Notes under the pieces: generated by a model
The model's input: the letters and a program-made list of their open reading frames with translations, nothing else
The model's database searches: none
What the model was told of the DNA's origin: nothing
Position numbers and translations under genes: made by a program
Origin: Sphingobium sp.
GTDB taxonomy: Bacteria; Pseudomonadota; Alphaproteobacteria; Sphingomonadales; Sphingomonadaceae
DNA: 16,043 nucleotides
Direction: 5' to 3'
Assembly: GCA_030148625.1 (NCBI GenBank)
Contig: JASBTC010000276.1
Span: forward strand, 1-16,043
In this document: one piece after another, positions 7,620 to 14,944 of the stretch
Layout of the letters: each line of letters starts with the position of its first letter
How positions within the stretch are numbered: the stretch's first letter is position 1

Positions 7620-9968
7620 TCAGAATTTGATCGCCAGCTCCACGCCATAGCTGCGCGGATCGCCGTACATCACGCCGGCAAAGCCCAGCGATCCGAAATC
7701 GATGCCAGAGAGCACGTAATCCTTCTTCGTCAGATTCTTGCCCCAGAGCGAGATCGATGCCTGCGAACCGCCGAACGCGATTTCCGAGAGCGTCAGCCGC
7801 CCGCTGAGCAACCCGACACCGCCGTCGGCGATCTCCTCGTTGAACGGATTGACCGGGTGCCAGTAGATCTTGCTGCGATAGGTCCAGTCGGCACGCGCGA
7901 CGAGTTTGCCGATGCTGCCGACCGGCGTTTCATATTGCACGCCGAGATTGGCGGTTTTCGCCGCGGAATATTGGAATTTGGCGATGTCCGAAATATCGCC
8001 GACGACGCCGGTGACAGGATCGACGAACAGGAATTTCTTGTACTTGCGATCGGTATAGCCGACCGAGGCCTCGACGGTGAGCCCGGTCGTGATCAGCGCC
8101 TGCAGCTCGGCCTCGATCCCCGTATAGGTCGCCTTGGCAGCATTGACCGTGGTGCTCGCGGCACCGCCCGTGCCGGCCAGGAACTGCTGGACCTGGAGAT
8201 CGTCATAGATCGCGTGGAACGCCGCGACGTTGAACCGCAGGCGGCGATCGAACCATTCGCTCTTCACCCCGATCTCGTAGGAAACCAGATCCTCGGGATT
8301 GAAGCCATTATTGTCAGCCGCCCGCGCATTGAAGCCGCCCGCCTTGTAGCCCGTGCTGGCGCGGGCATAGGTCATCACGTCATCGGTCCATTCATAGGCG
8401 ATGTTGGCGAGCCAGTTGAGCCGATTGAACTTCCTGCGCAGGTCGCGCGGCGCAGTCGGCAGCGGCGAGGACTGGATGAGGTGCTTGCGATCCTCGGTAT
8501 AGCGCAACCCGCCGGTGATGCTGAACCGCTTGTCGAGCGCCGCCGGTTTCCAGGTCAGCTGGGTGAATGCCGCCATCGAGCGTGAGATGTGGCGATAGGT
8601 GAGCTGCGTATCGAGATTGACGCCGAAGCTGTTGAGATTGACGCCCGGCGCGATCGGGATCGGCACCGGCGACGGCAGCACCAGGGTGAAACCCTGCGGA
8701 TTGTCCTCGCTCGCCTTCTCGCGGAAATAATAGGCGCCGACGACATAATCGAGATCGTCGCCGATCGAGCCGATCAGGTTGAGTTCCTGCGAGATCTGGT
8801 TCTGGTGCCGCTCGTTGCTGGTGTGGAACAGGTCGACCGGGCCGATGCCGAGCGGGATGAACGGATTGGGCGGCGCCAGGATCGCCGGGCTGACGAGAAG
8901 GCCGACCAGCCCGCCATTGCCGTCGATATCCGATCCATCGATGACATTGTCCCATTTGCGATAGCCGGTGATCGAACGCAGCGTGGCGTCGCCGATCTCG
9001 ACATTGAGCGTCAGCGTGTGCCCCTGGACGCGATCGCGCACATTGCCGTCGCGATCGAGGCGGAGTGCGGCGAGGCGATCGGGCGAGATCTGCACCGCGC
9101 TGCCGCCGAACGCCGGCGAGAAGCCGAGATAGGCGAGCAGATCGGGCCGCATGGCGCGCAGCTGGAAAGCATTGGCCCGGCCGTTACGATCGCTGAAGTC
9201 GTAGGAATAGTCGAGCGTGAAGCCGGTGCCGCGGTCGAACCGCAATGCGGCGCGCAGCGCATCGGTGTTGCGCGCGCCCGGGTCGCGCTTGTCCGAAGGC
9301 TCGAGCAGATTGTCGACGGTGCCGTCGCGCTGGCTGTGGAGATAGCCGAGCTTGATCGACAGGCCCGATCCCAGCAATTCGCCGGTGTCGAGCGTCGCCT
9401 TCATCACGAATTCGTCGAAGCTGCCATAGCCCAAAGTGACGCGGCCGCCGAAATCCTTGCTCGGCTTGGCGGAGATCAGGTTGACCGCGCCGCCCGTGGT
9501 GTTGCGGCCGTACAATGTGCCCTGCGGCCCGCGCAGCACCTCGATCCGCTCCAGATCCATCATGTCGAACAATGCACCCGCCGAACGGCCGACGATCACA
9601 CCGTCGACATAGAGCCCCACCGCCGGATCGGCGGTCAGGATCGGATCATTGTCGACGATGCCGCGGATCGCGATCGAGGGATTGGCGGTCGCCGACGGCG
9701 TCTCGCTGATCACCAGATTGGGCGCCGCGCTGCCCAGATTGGCGACATTGGTGATGCCGCGCTGCTGGATCGCCTCCGCATCGAGCGCGCTCACCGCAAG
9801 CGGCGTATCCTGCAGGCTCTCCGCGCGCTTCTGTGCGGTGACGATGATATCGGCCAGCGCATCGGGGGCGGCCTCCGCCGCCTCCTGCGCCAGCGCGGCC
9901 GCGGTCAGCCAGGGGGCGACGAGCGCCAATGTCGCGACAGCCGCGCGAAAACCGGTCTTCGAATGCAT
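7620..9968 (-). CDS. TonB-dependent outer-membrane receptor 2
   Basis: A 782-residue protein with a signal peptide (MHSKTGFRAAVATLALVAP, cleavage near AAALAQ) and a TonB-box-like DIIVTAQKRAESLQDTP. Its plug domain carries VLRGPQGTLYGRNTTGGAVNLI, and a beta-barrel ends in the terminal aromatic YGVELAIKF. The start at 9968 is set by GGGGGAGGA at 9974-9982, five bases upstream; the frame is open for 34 more codons but that stretch is not signal-like. It is a paralogue of receptor 1 and is encoded head-on against it. It lies 203 bp downstream of the ferredoxin gene and probably has its own promoter within that gap. It most likely imports the same or a related compound as receptor 1. Confidence 0.93.
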   Translation of the reverse strand: MHSKTGFRAAVATLALVAPWLTAAALAQEAAEAAPDALADIIVTAQKRAESLQDTPLAVSALDAEAIQQRGITNVANLGSAAPNLVISETPSATANPSIAIRGIVDNDPILTADPAVGLYVDGVIVGRSAGALFDMMDLERIEVLRGPQGTLYGRNTTGGAVNLISAKPSKDFGGRVTLGYGSFDEFVMKATLDTGELLGSGLSIKLGYLHSQRDGTVDNLLEPSDKRDPGARNTDALRAALRFDRGTGFTLDYSYDFSDRNGRANAFQLRAMRPDLLAYLGFSPAFGGSAVQISPDRLAALRLDRDGNVRDRVQGHTLTLNVEIGDATLRSITGYRKWDNVIDGSDIDGNGGLVGLLVSPAILAPPNPFIPLGIGPVDLFHTSNERHQNQISQELNLIGSIGDDLDYVVGAYYFREKASEDNPQGFTLVLPSPVPIPIAPGVNLNSFGVNLDTQLTYRHISRSMAAFTQLTWKPAALDKRFSITGGLRYTEDRKHLIQSSPLPTAPRDLRRKFNRLNWLANIAYEWTDDVMTYARASTGYKAGGFNARAADNNGFNPEDLVSYEIGVKSEWFDRRLRFNVAAFHAIYDDLQVQQFLAGTGGAASTTVNAAKATYTGIEAELQALITTGLTVEASVGYTDRKYKKFLFVDPVTGVVGDISDIAKFQYSAAKTANLGVQYETPVGSIGKLVARADWTYRSKIYWHPVNPFNEEIADGGVGLLSGRLTLSEIAFGGSQASISLWGKNLTKKDYVLSGIDFGSLGFAGVMYGDPRSYGVELAIKF

Positions 9969-9973
9969 AGGCG

Positions 9974-9982
9974 TCCTCCCCC
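9974..9982 (-). promoter_or_regulatory. Ribosome binding site that sets the start of TonB receptor 2
   Basis: On the minus strand the run GGGGGAGGA ends five bases before the ATG at 9968. This supports that start over upstream in-frame ATG codons at 10046 and 10070, which lie within the proposed promoter region. Confidence 0.7.
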
Positions 9983-10033
9983 TTTGAACCGCCGGCTTCC
10001 GGCGTATTCCGTATCCCATTTGCCAATTGAGTA

Positions 10034-10075
10034 GCACTATGCGCATTTTTTTGAAGAAAACAATACGCACTATGC
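10034..10075 (-). promoter_or_regulatory. Putative promoter with 9-bp direct repeat upstream of TonB receptor 2
   Basis: On the minus strand, GCATAGTGC occurs twice (10075-10067 and 10042-10034), with starts 33 bp apart, close to three helical turns. Between them lies TTGTTT (10063-10058) as a possible -35, a 16-bp A/T-rich spacer, and CATAGT (10041-10036) as a possible -10 inside the second repeat. Transcription would start about 60 bases before the ATG at 9968. The layout, one repeat upstream of the -35 and one over the -10, fits a regulator-binding site. The XRE or LuxR regulator are candidates. The rest of the 203-bp gap (9969-10171) contains only a weak 4-bp hairpin plus T5 after the ferredoxin gene. 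Confidence 0.45.
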
Positions 10076-10171
10076 ATGATCATCGACAGCTGTTGCACAA
10101 AATGCACAGTCGGAACGCAGGAGAATCGAAAAACCGAAGCGCGATCGGGGCTTATGCCTGCCTGCCGCGCG

Positions 10172-10507
10172 TCAGACGCCCGGCTGATCGGTGGGGACAT
10201 GGACACGCAGCCCGTCCAGTTCCTCGGTGATATGGATCTGGCAGCTCAGCCGACTCGTCGGCCGGACCTCGACATTGTCGGCCAGCGCCTCGATCATGAC
10301 CGCCTCGTCCTCGCCCGGCGGACCGACGCGATCGGTCCAGGCCGGATCGACATAGACATGGCAGGTGCCGCACTGACGAACACCCCCGCACAGCGCGTCG
10401 ATGCCGTCGACAAGGTTGGCAACCGCAAGGTGCATGACCGCCATGCCCTCGAAATTGGTGCAGGTCTTTTCGCTGCCGTCGGGCTGGACATAGGTGACGC
10501 GCGCCAT
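10172..10507 (-). CDS. [2Fe-2S] ferredoxin, putidaredoxin/adrenodoxin type
   Basis: A 111-residue electron-transfer protein. The cluster ligands are Cys40, Cys46, Cys49 and Cys89, spaced C-x5-C-x2-C-x39-C (in LCGGVRQCGTCHV and RLSCQI), the pattern of putidaredoxin-like [2Fe-2S] ferredoxins that serve P450s. The N-terminal beta strands MARVTYVQPDGS and the C-terminal HVPTDQPGV are typical. The ATG at 10507 overlaps the P450 stop (TGATG), so translation is coupled and this ferredoxin is almost certainly the electron donor of the P450. The same frame stays open upstream to 10630, inside the P450 gene, but that part has no ferredoxin-like content. The ferredoxin reductase needed to complete the chain is not in the window. 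Confidence 0.93.
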   Translation of the reverse strand: MARVTYVQPDGSEKTCTNFEGMAVMHLAVANLVDGIDALCGGVRQCGTCHVYVDPAWTDRVGPPGEDEAVMIEALADNVEVRPTSRLSCQIHITEELDGLRVHVPTDQPGV

Positions 10508-11925
10508 CAGCCGTCCGCCTTCGCATGGGCAGGGCATCCGGCCGCCGCCGCGGCCGCGGCGATATCGGCGGGCGCGCGATCGGGGATGGCACGGCGGCGA
10601 TACCGGACGCGGCACGGCTGGTCGGGCCAATAGGTGCCGGCACCCGCGATCGGCCGCGGCTCGTCGATCAATTCCATCTCGTAGCGCTGGAGGAGGATGG
10701 CGATCACCACCTTCATCTCCATGCGCGCGAAATTCACGCCCGCGCAGCGATGCATGCCGCCGCCGAAACCGATCAGGCTATTCGATTCCACCTTGGTATC
10801 GGCGCGTTCGGTATCGAAGCGATGCGGTTCATATGCGTCCGGCCGCTCGAACACCTCGCGCATCCGGTGGCTGACCGAAGGCGCGAGCAGGATCCAGTCG
10901 CCCTTGCGGATGCGATAGCCGTCGCGTTCGAAATCGGCCGCCGCCTTGCGGATCATCGTGAAGGCCACGGGATGGAGCCGCTCGGTCTCACGCAGCGCCA
11001 GATCCATCTTCTGCATCGCCAGCGCCTGTTCCCAGCTCAGGTCCGCGCCCGACGCGCTGCCCAATATGCCGCCGATCTCGTCGCGCAGCGTGTCGCGATA
11101 GCCGGGGTTCTGGAGGATATCGATCAGCGCCCAGCTCACCTGCCCCGCCGTCGTCTCGTGCCCGGCCCAGACGAGCAGTAGGATCAGGTTGATGATGAGT
11201 TCGTCGGGGATCGGCCGGCCGTCGGGATAGGTCGAAGCGATCATGTCCTGGAAAAAGTCGGCGGGCTCGACCGGATTGGCACGGCGCTGGTCGATCCAGC
11301 TCTGGAGGATGCGGTGGAGCTTCTTCTTGGCGGCCTGGCTGCGGCGCATCTTCTTCGTCGGCAGCCACAATGGCAGCACGAATTCCATCCCGCCCGAAAA
11401 GTCGCGGAACAGCTCGAAGAATTCATGACCGAGCTTCTGCTTGAAATCGCGCCCCATGAAGCTGTGCGCGGCGATGTCCATCACCACAGGGCCCAATGTC
11501 GGGATCAGGTCGAACTCGCCGCTGTCGCCCAGCCGGTGGCAGAGCGCGGTCGCCTCCTCCGCCATCACCGGCACATATTGTTTCATCGCCGATGCCTTGA
11601 AGCGCGGCATGATCACCGCGCGCTGGCGGAGATATTCCTCCATCTCGGCGAAGGAGTAGAAATCGGGCGAGAACATCTTGTGGAAGAAGGGCATCGATTC
11701 GCGGATCGACAGCAGCTTGTCGGTTTCCTGGAAGACGAAGCGGTTATTGTCGGGGCCCAGCATCACCACCATCTTCCGCCCGCCCATGCGGAAGGAATAG
11801 ATCGGCCCGCGCGCTTCATACCCCTCGCGCAGCAGCTTGACGGGATCGCGGAAAAAATGGGGCAGATGCCCCAACAGGGGCTTTCCGCCGCGAAGCGCCG
11901 GCGGGTCGATGGCAACGGCCTGCAT
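10507..11925 (-). CDS. Cytochrome P450, CYP51-like
   Basis: A 472-residue soluble bacterial P450 without a membrane anchor. Visible landmarks are the I-helix oxygen-activation motif AGHETT (residues 254-259), the K-helix E313-x-x-R316 (in RETERLHP) and the heme-binding loop FGGGMHRCAG with ligand Cys394. The overall pattern resembles the CYP51 family of M. tuberculosis type: the start LRGGKPLLGHLPHFFRDP, and the end QPCRVRYRRR. However, CYP51 enzymes carry His before the catalytic Thr of the I-helix, while here the usual acid-alcohol pair (Glu257-Thr258) is present. It is therefore probably not a sterol demethylase but a hydroxylase of a related scaffold. After RYRRR (residue 445) comes a 27-residue tail rich in alanine (DIAAAAAAAGCPAHA). 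The start has GGAGGAGAGG upstream. It is co-translated with the ferredoxin gene and lies 101 bp after the regulator. Confidence 0.92.
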   Translation of the reverse strand: MQAVAIDPPALRGGKPLLGHLPHFFRDPVKLLREGYEARGPIYSFRMGGRKMVVMLGPDNNRFVFQETDKLLSIRESMPFFHKMFSPDFYSFAEMEEYLRQRAVIMPRFKASAMKQYVPVMAEEATALCHRLGDSGEFDLIPTLGPVVMDIAAHSFMGRDFKQKLGHEFFELFRDFSGGMEFVLPLWLPTKKMRRSQAAKKKLHRILQSWIDQRRANPVEPADFFQDMIASTYPDGRPIPDELIINLILLLVWAGHETTAGQVSWALIDILQNPGYRDTLRDEIGGILGSASGADLSWEQALAMQKMDLALRETERLHPVAFTMIRKAAADFERDGYRIRKGDWILLAPSVSHRMREVFERPDAYEPHRFDTERADTKVESNSLIGFGGGMHRCAGVNFARMEMKVVIAILLQRYEMELIDEPRPIAGAGTYWPDQPCRVRYRRRAIPDRAPADIAAAAAAAGCPAHAKADG

Positions 11926-12026
11926 GATCCGATCCTCTCCTCCATGCCGGTATCCGTTCCGGCGATGGTGCGACTATCGCGCGGCGCAGCGCATCCGCCG
12001 ACAGGCTTGGAGGAAAGTCGCGGCGG

Positions 12027-12881
12027 CTAAGCCCTGAAGTTGCGCCTCGTGCGACTTTCAGTGCCGAGCGAGCCATGACTGACATCGCGCGCCACCAGCG
12101 GCAGCGGGATCGGCGTGGAAGCGATGAGCAGCCCGACATTGGTCTTGACCGAGGGCGGCAGCGCCGCGTCATGCGCAACCAGGTCGCGCACTTCGCGGAA
12201 CAGGCTGTGCAGCCGGCGTTCGAGCAAAGCGCGCGACGCGTCGGACAATTCGCCGATCTCGAACTCCCAGATCGATCCCGGCGCCGAGAAATCGTGCTGG
12301 AGGAACTCCTCCTTGACGCGCCGGTCGAAGAAGCGGCGCATGGGGCCGCCCGGGCGCCAGCTGATGCTGCGCGCGGTCATCAGCCGGATCACATTGCCCG
12401 GCAGCAGCTTGATCAGCCCGATCCGCTCCAGCATCAGCAATGCAGGGATCAGGAAACATTGGTCGATGCCGTAATCGGTTTCGATCCGCGCCACCGTCCA
12501 GCCGCCCAGAACGAGGTGGAAGCAGAACAATGCCAGCGGCTCTTCCACCAGTGCCTGTTCCTGCGCATCGCTGAGCGTGTCGGGCCGGGGTGGGCGCCCC
12601 TCCTCGGCAAGCCGCGCGAGTTCGAGGAAATTGAGACCGAGCAGCTCGCAAATCTCGTCGATCCGCGCGAGCGTGAAGCTGTGCTGCGCGAAAATGCGCT
12701 TGATGCTGGCATGGCTCACCCCCAGCGCCAGCGCGACATCGGCATAGGTGAGCCCGCGTTCCTTGAGCGCGCGTTTGAGCGCGTCGACAAGATAGACCGA
12801 CTGGCTGTGAAAGCGCTCCGCGACCGCCACTGCGATCCTCTCCCCGGTCTTGGGCGGCTGCTCCGATCCGCACCGCGCCAT
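12027..12881 (-). CDS. XRE-type helix-turn-helix regulator
   Basis: A 284-residue protein. Residues ~28-92 form a Cro/C1-type helix-turn-helix (LVDALKRALKERGLTYADVA, LGVSHASIKRIF, IDEICELLGLN). The remaining ~190 residues are a conserved helical/winged region seen in a family of proteobacterial XRE regulators: FHLVLGGWTVARIETDYGI, then IGLIKLLPGNVIRLM and SWRPGGPMRRFFD. It probably binds an effector or oligomerises. The start is uncertain. ATG 12932 overlaps the upstream gene's stop (TGATG), but its 17 extra codons include rare ones and look non-coding, so ATG 12881 is preferred. It lies between the Dabb-like gene and the P450, so it is a likely local regulator of the right-hand operon, perhaps also acting on the receptor-2 promoter. 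Confidence 0.82.
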   Translation of the reverse strand: MARCGSEQPPKTGERIAVAVAERFHSQSVYLVDALKRALKERGLTYADVALALGVSHASIKRIFAQHSFTLARIDEICELLGLNFLELARLAEEGRPPRPDTLSDAQEQALVEEPLALFCFHLVLGGWTVARIETDYGIDQCFLIPALLMLERIGLIKLLPGNVIRLMTARSISWRPGGPMRRFFDRRVKEEFLQHDFSAPGSIWEFEIGELSDASRALLERRLHSLFREVRDLVAHDAALPPSVKTNVGLLIASTPIPLPLVARDVSHGSLGTESRTRRNFRA

Positions 12882-12931
12882 ATGGTCTTTACCGGATGAT
12901 AGACCGACCGGCGCGACGGGCAAGCATCCCA

Positions 12932-13570
12932 TCAATCCAGCAGAGATCCCACAGCGGCGTCACAGAAACTGTGACAGATATGCGGGCCGACGATGCGATC
13001 GGGGCATTCCGGATCGAACCAGCGATCGATATGCGCCCAATGATAGGGGTGCAGCATATAGGGGCCCAGCAGAGAGCCGATATCGGCGTAATCCTGTTCC
13101 CAGACATGCGTCCAGCGCTGCGTGCCCGATGCGTTTTCGACCCGGCTCAGCTGCCAGTTGAGAATCGCCGGAATGTGATGCGGCATCCGCCGGGTCTCGT
13201 CCTCGAAGCGGCGGACCGTCGCCGCATCGGTGCCGTCGTCGATCCGCAGCAACAGCGTGCGATAGACGCCATTGCGAAGCCCCGGTGCATGCACGCCGTC
13301 GGCGACGCCGCGATAGTGTACCGTCTCGGTCGATGCGACAGCCGGCATCGCGAGCAATCCGGCGATAGCGGCATCGCAGGTTGCGCGTGCGACCGCGCTG
13401 TCGAACTGGAGATGGACGATCAGGTCGCCGCCGAACCAGCTGCCGTCCAGCGTGGGCGCGACGAGCGTCCGCAGCGGCCGGTGCGTTACAACCAGTGCGC
13501 GCAATTCGGCGACCAGCGGTTCGCGATCCGCAGCCTCCGCCAGCGTCACCAGCTTGGTCAGCTTATACAT
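12932..13570 (-). CDS. Dabb-like (dimeric alpha/beta barrel) protein, tandem
   Basis: A 212-residue protein. Residues ~100-205 resemble a Dabb/EthD-type ferredoxin-like barrel: VYRTLLLRIDDGTDAATVRRF, then HHIPAILNWQLSRV, HVWEQDYADIGSLLGPYMLHP and a final histidine-rich strand. Residues 1-95 look like a diverged second copy of the same fold (MYKLTKLVTLAEAADREPLV, DLIVHLQFDSA), so the protein may form a barrel within one chain. These folds include small monooxygenases, olivetolic acid cyclase and stress proteins; no reaction can be assigned. The ATG at 13570 has GGAG seven bases upstream and overlaps the preceding gene's stop by 8 bases. The neighbours suggest a role in the same catabolic pathway. 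Confidence 0.65.
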   Translation of the reverse strand: MYKLTKLVTLAEAADREPLVAELRALVVTHRPLRTLVAPTLDGSWFGGDLIVHLQFDSAVARATCDAAIAGLLAMPAVASTETVHYRGVADGVHAPGLRNGVYRTLLLRIDDGTDAATVRRFEDETRRMPHHIPAILNWQLSRVENASGTQRWTHVWEQDYADIGSLLGPYMLHPYHWAHIDRWFDPECPDRIVGPHICHSFCDAAVGSLLD

Positions 13571-13919
13571 TGCCAAGCTCCACGATATCGTCCGGATCCG
13601 ACGCAAAGATGCGGCGGCGGCTGACCGCGCGGGCGTCGGTCTCTGTCCACCAGGCGGCGACGGTGGGATCGCCGCCGCCGATAGCGCGCATCCCCCACCA
13701 TGCCGCGGCATCGGTGAGCGACCAGCGGAAGCTGAGCGTGTTGGACTGATCGTCGAGCCACACCGGCGGGCTGACCAATATCTGTTCGAGCACCATGCCG
13801 CGCGCGCGGGCGCCGGGCGCATAGCGCGCCAGATAATCGTCGAGCAGCGCCTTCCCTTCGCCGGGCCGCGCGACGATCTCGTCGATCACCTGGATCAGCG
13901 GGCGCTCACCATCCGGCAT
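13563..13919 (-). CDS. Small conserved-looking protein, possible alpha/beta barrel
   Basis: A 118-residue protein I do not recognise with certainty. Its layout (strand, helix, strand, then a helix-rich part with SFRWSLTDAAAWWGMRAI and AAWWTETDARAVSRRRI) fits the dimeric alpha/beta barrel superfamily (ABM, NIPSNAP or EthD-like). It is rich in Trp and Arg. The start ATG 13919 has GAGG nine bases upstream and lies 14 bases inside the end of the dehydrogenase gene; its own stop overlaps the Dabb-like gene by 8 bases. Tight packing on both sides argues for a real gene that acts together with its neighbours. The in-frame extension to 13991 lies within the dehydrogenase gene and was rejected. It may form a hetero-barrel with the following gene product, which is speculation. 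Confidence 0.6.
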   Translation of the reverse strand: MPDGERPLIQVIDEIVARPGEGKALLDDYLARYAPGARARGMVLEQILVSPPVWLDDQSNTLSFRWSLTDAAAWWGMRAIGGGDPTVAAWWTETDARAVSRRRIFASDPDDIVELGNV

Positions 13920-14898
13920 GATCGGCCACCTCGAGCACGATCTTGCCGCGCGCATGGCCGCTTTCGATCGCACGATGCGCCTCGACGGCATCGCCCAGCG
14001 ACATCAGCCGGGTCGGCACGGGCTTGACGCCGCCATCGTTGCACAGGGCCGCGAGCCCCCGGAGATGCTCGTCGATCCGCGCGATGGCGACCATGTTGGA
14101 CAGGATCTGGATGCCGGCCGCCGCCGCGCCGGAAACCTGTGCCTCGCTCGCGCGCGACATCAAAGTCTCGATCTCGACATAACGGCCACCCGGCGCAACG
14201 ATGTCGGTCGCGCGCGGCAGCAACGTATCGAGCCCCACCGCATCGAGGACGAGGTCGACGCCGCCGGGCGCCCAGGCGCGAACCGCCTCCGCGACATCGC
14301 CTTCGCGATAGTCGATCGCCAATTCCGCACCCAGCCCGACGACATGATCGGCATTGGCGGCGCTGCAGGTGACCGCGACGCGCGCGCCGAGCGCCCAGGC
14401 GATCTGGATGCCGATGCTGCCGACCCCGCCCGCACCGCCGTTGATCAGCACGGTCTGGCCCGCCTTCAGCGCGCCCGCATCGACCAGGCCGCCATAGGCG
14501 GTCGTTCCCGCGACAGGTAGAACCGCGGCGTCGGCGAAGCTCCAGCCCATGGGTAAAGGCGCCAGCATCGCGGCATCGGCGATACAGAATTCGGCATAGG
14601 CACCGTCACTGCCCTGCCCCTGCCTGGACATGCCGAACACCCGGTCGCCGGGCTTCACCGCGTCGACGCCCGCACCGACCGCTTCGACGATTCCGGCCAG
14701 ATCGAAGCCGAGCACGAAGGGAAAATGATAGTCGATAAAGGCCGACAATCTGCCTTCGCGCGTCTTCCAGTCGGCCGGATTGACCCCCGCACAGGCCACG
14801 CGCACCAGCACGTCATCGGGGCAAGGTTCGGGCCGGGGCAGTTCGGCCCAGTGCAGCATGTCCGCACCGCCGAAGCCGTCGATCACCATTGCGCGCAT
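13906..14898 (-). CDS. Medium-chain dehydrogenase, zinc-free NAD(P)H:quinone/enoyl reductase type
   Basis: A 330-residue protein of the MDR superfamily, zeta-crystallin/quinone oxidoreductase branch. The N-terminal GroES-like domain (1-120) has VACAGVNPADWKTREG and VLGFDLAGIVEAVGAGV; the Rossmann domain carries the dinucleotide motif GGAGGVGS (residues 154-161). The catalytic and structural zinc cysteines of alcohol dehydrogenases are absent. Members reduce quinones or activated C=C bonds with NADPH. ATG 14898 has GGAG six bases upstream; the GTG at 14910 would remove that spacing. It lies 46 bp after the luciferase-like monooxygenase and overlaps the next gene by 14 bases. A role in reducing an unsaturated ketone or quinone intermediate is plausible. 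Confidence 0.88.
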   Translation of the reverse strand: MRAMVIDGFGGADMLHWAELPRPEPCPDDVLVRVACAGVNPADWKTREGRLSAFIDYHFPFVLGFDLAGIVEAVGAGVDAVKPGDRVFGMSRQGQGSDGAYAEFCIADAAMLAPLPMGWSFADAAVLPVAGTTAYGGLVDAGALKAGQTVLINGGAGGVGSIGIQIAWALGARVAVTCSAANADHVVGLGAELAIDYREGDVAEAVRAWAPGGVDLVLDAVGLDTLLPRATDIVAPGGRYVEIETLMSRASEAQVSGAAAAGIQILSNMVAIARIDEHLRGLAALCNDGGVKPVPTRLMSLGDAVEAHRAIESGHARGKIVLEVADHAGW

Positions 14899-14944
14899 GC
14901 GCTTCTCCACATTTTCGGTCGTATCGGGAAAGCCGGTCCGGCGC

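Noticed and set aside
7270..7630. Small open frames of 79-89 codons within the repeat region
   Set aside because: They run through the REP-like repeats, lack ribosome binding sites and encode low-complexity products.
8589..10034. 481-codon open frame on the + strand
   Set aside because: It is fully antisense to TonB receptor 2, whose protein has clear signal, plug and barrel features. The translation is rich in Arg, Asp, Ile and Ala with no known motif, as expected of a high-GC shadow frame.
10129..10148. Possible terminator after the ferredoxin gene (minus strand: CCGA, 7-base loop, TCGG, then TTTTT)
   Set aside because: The stem is only four base pairs, too weak to call. It is mentioned because the receptor-2 gene seems to have its own promoter.
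10507..10600. Programmed -1 frameshift signal at the P450/ferredoxin junction
   Set aside because: The frames would allow it, but no X-XXY-YYZ slippery heptamer was found. It is kept only as a testable idea, not a feature.
13571..13822. 84-codon upstream extension of the Dabb-like gene
   Set aside because: It overlaps the preceding gene in another frame and has Arg/Ser/Pro shadow composition; ATG 13570 has a good ribosome binding site.
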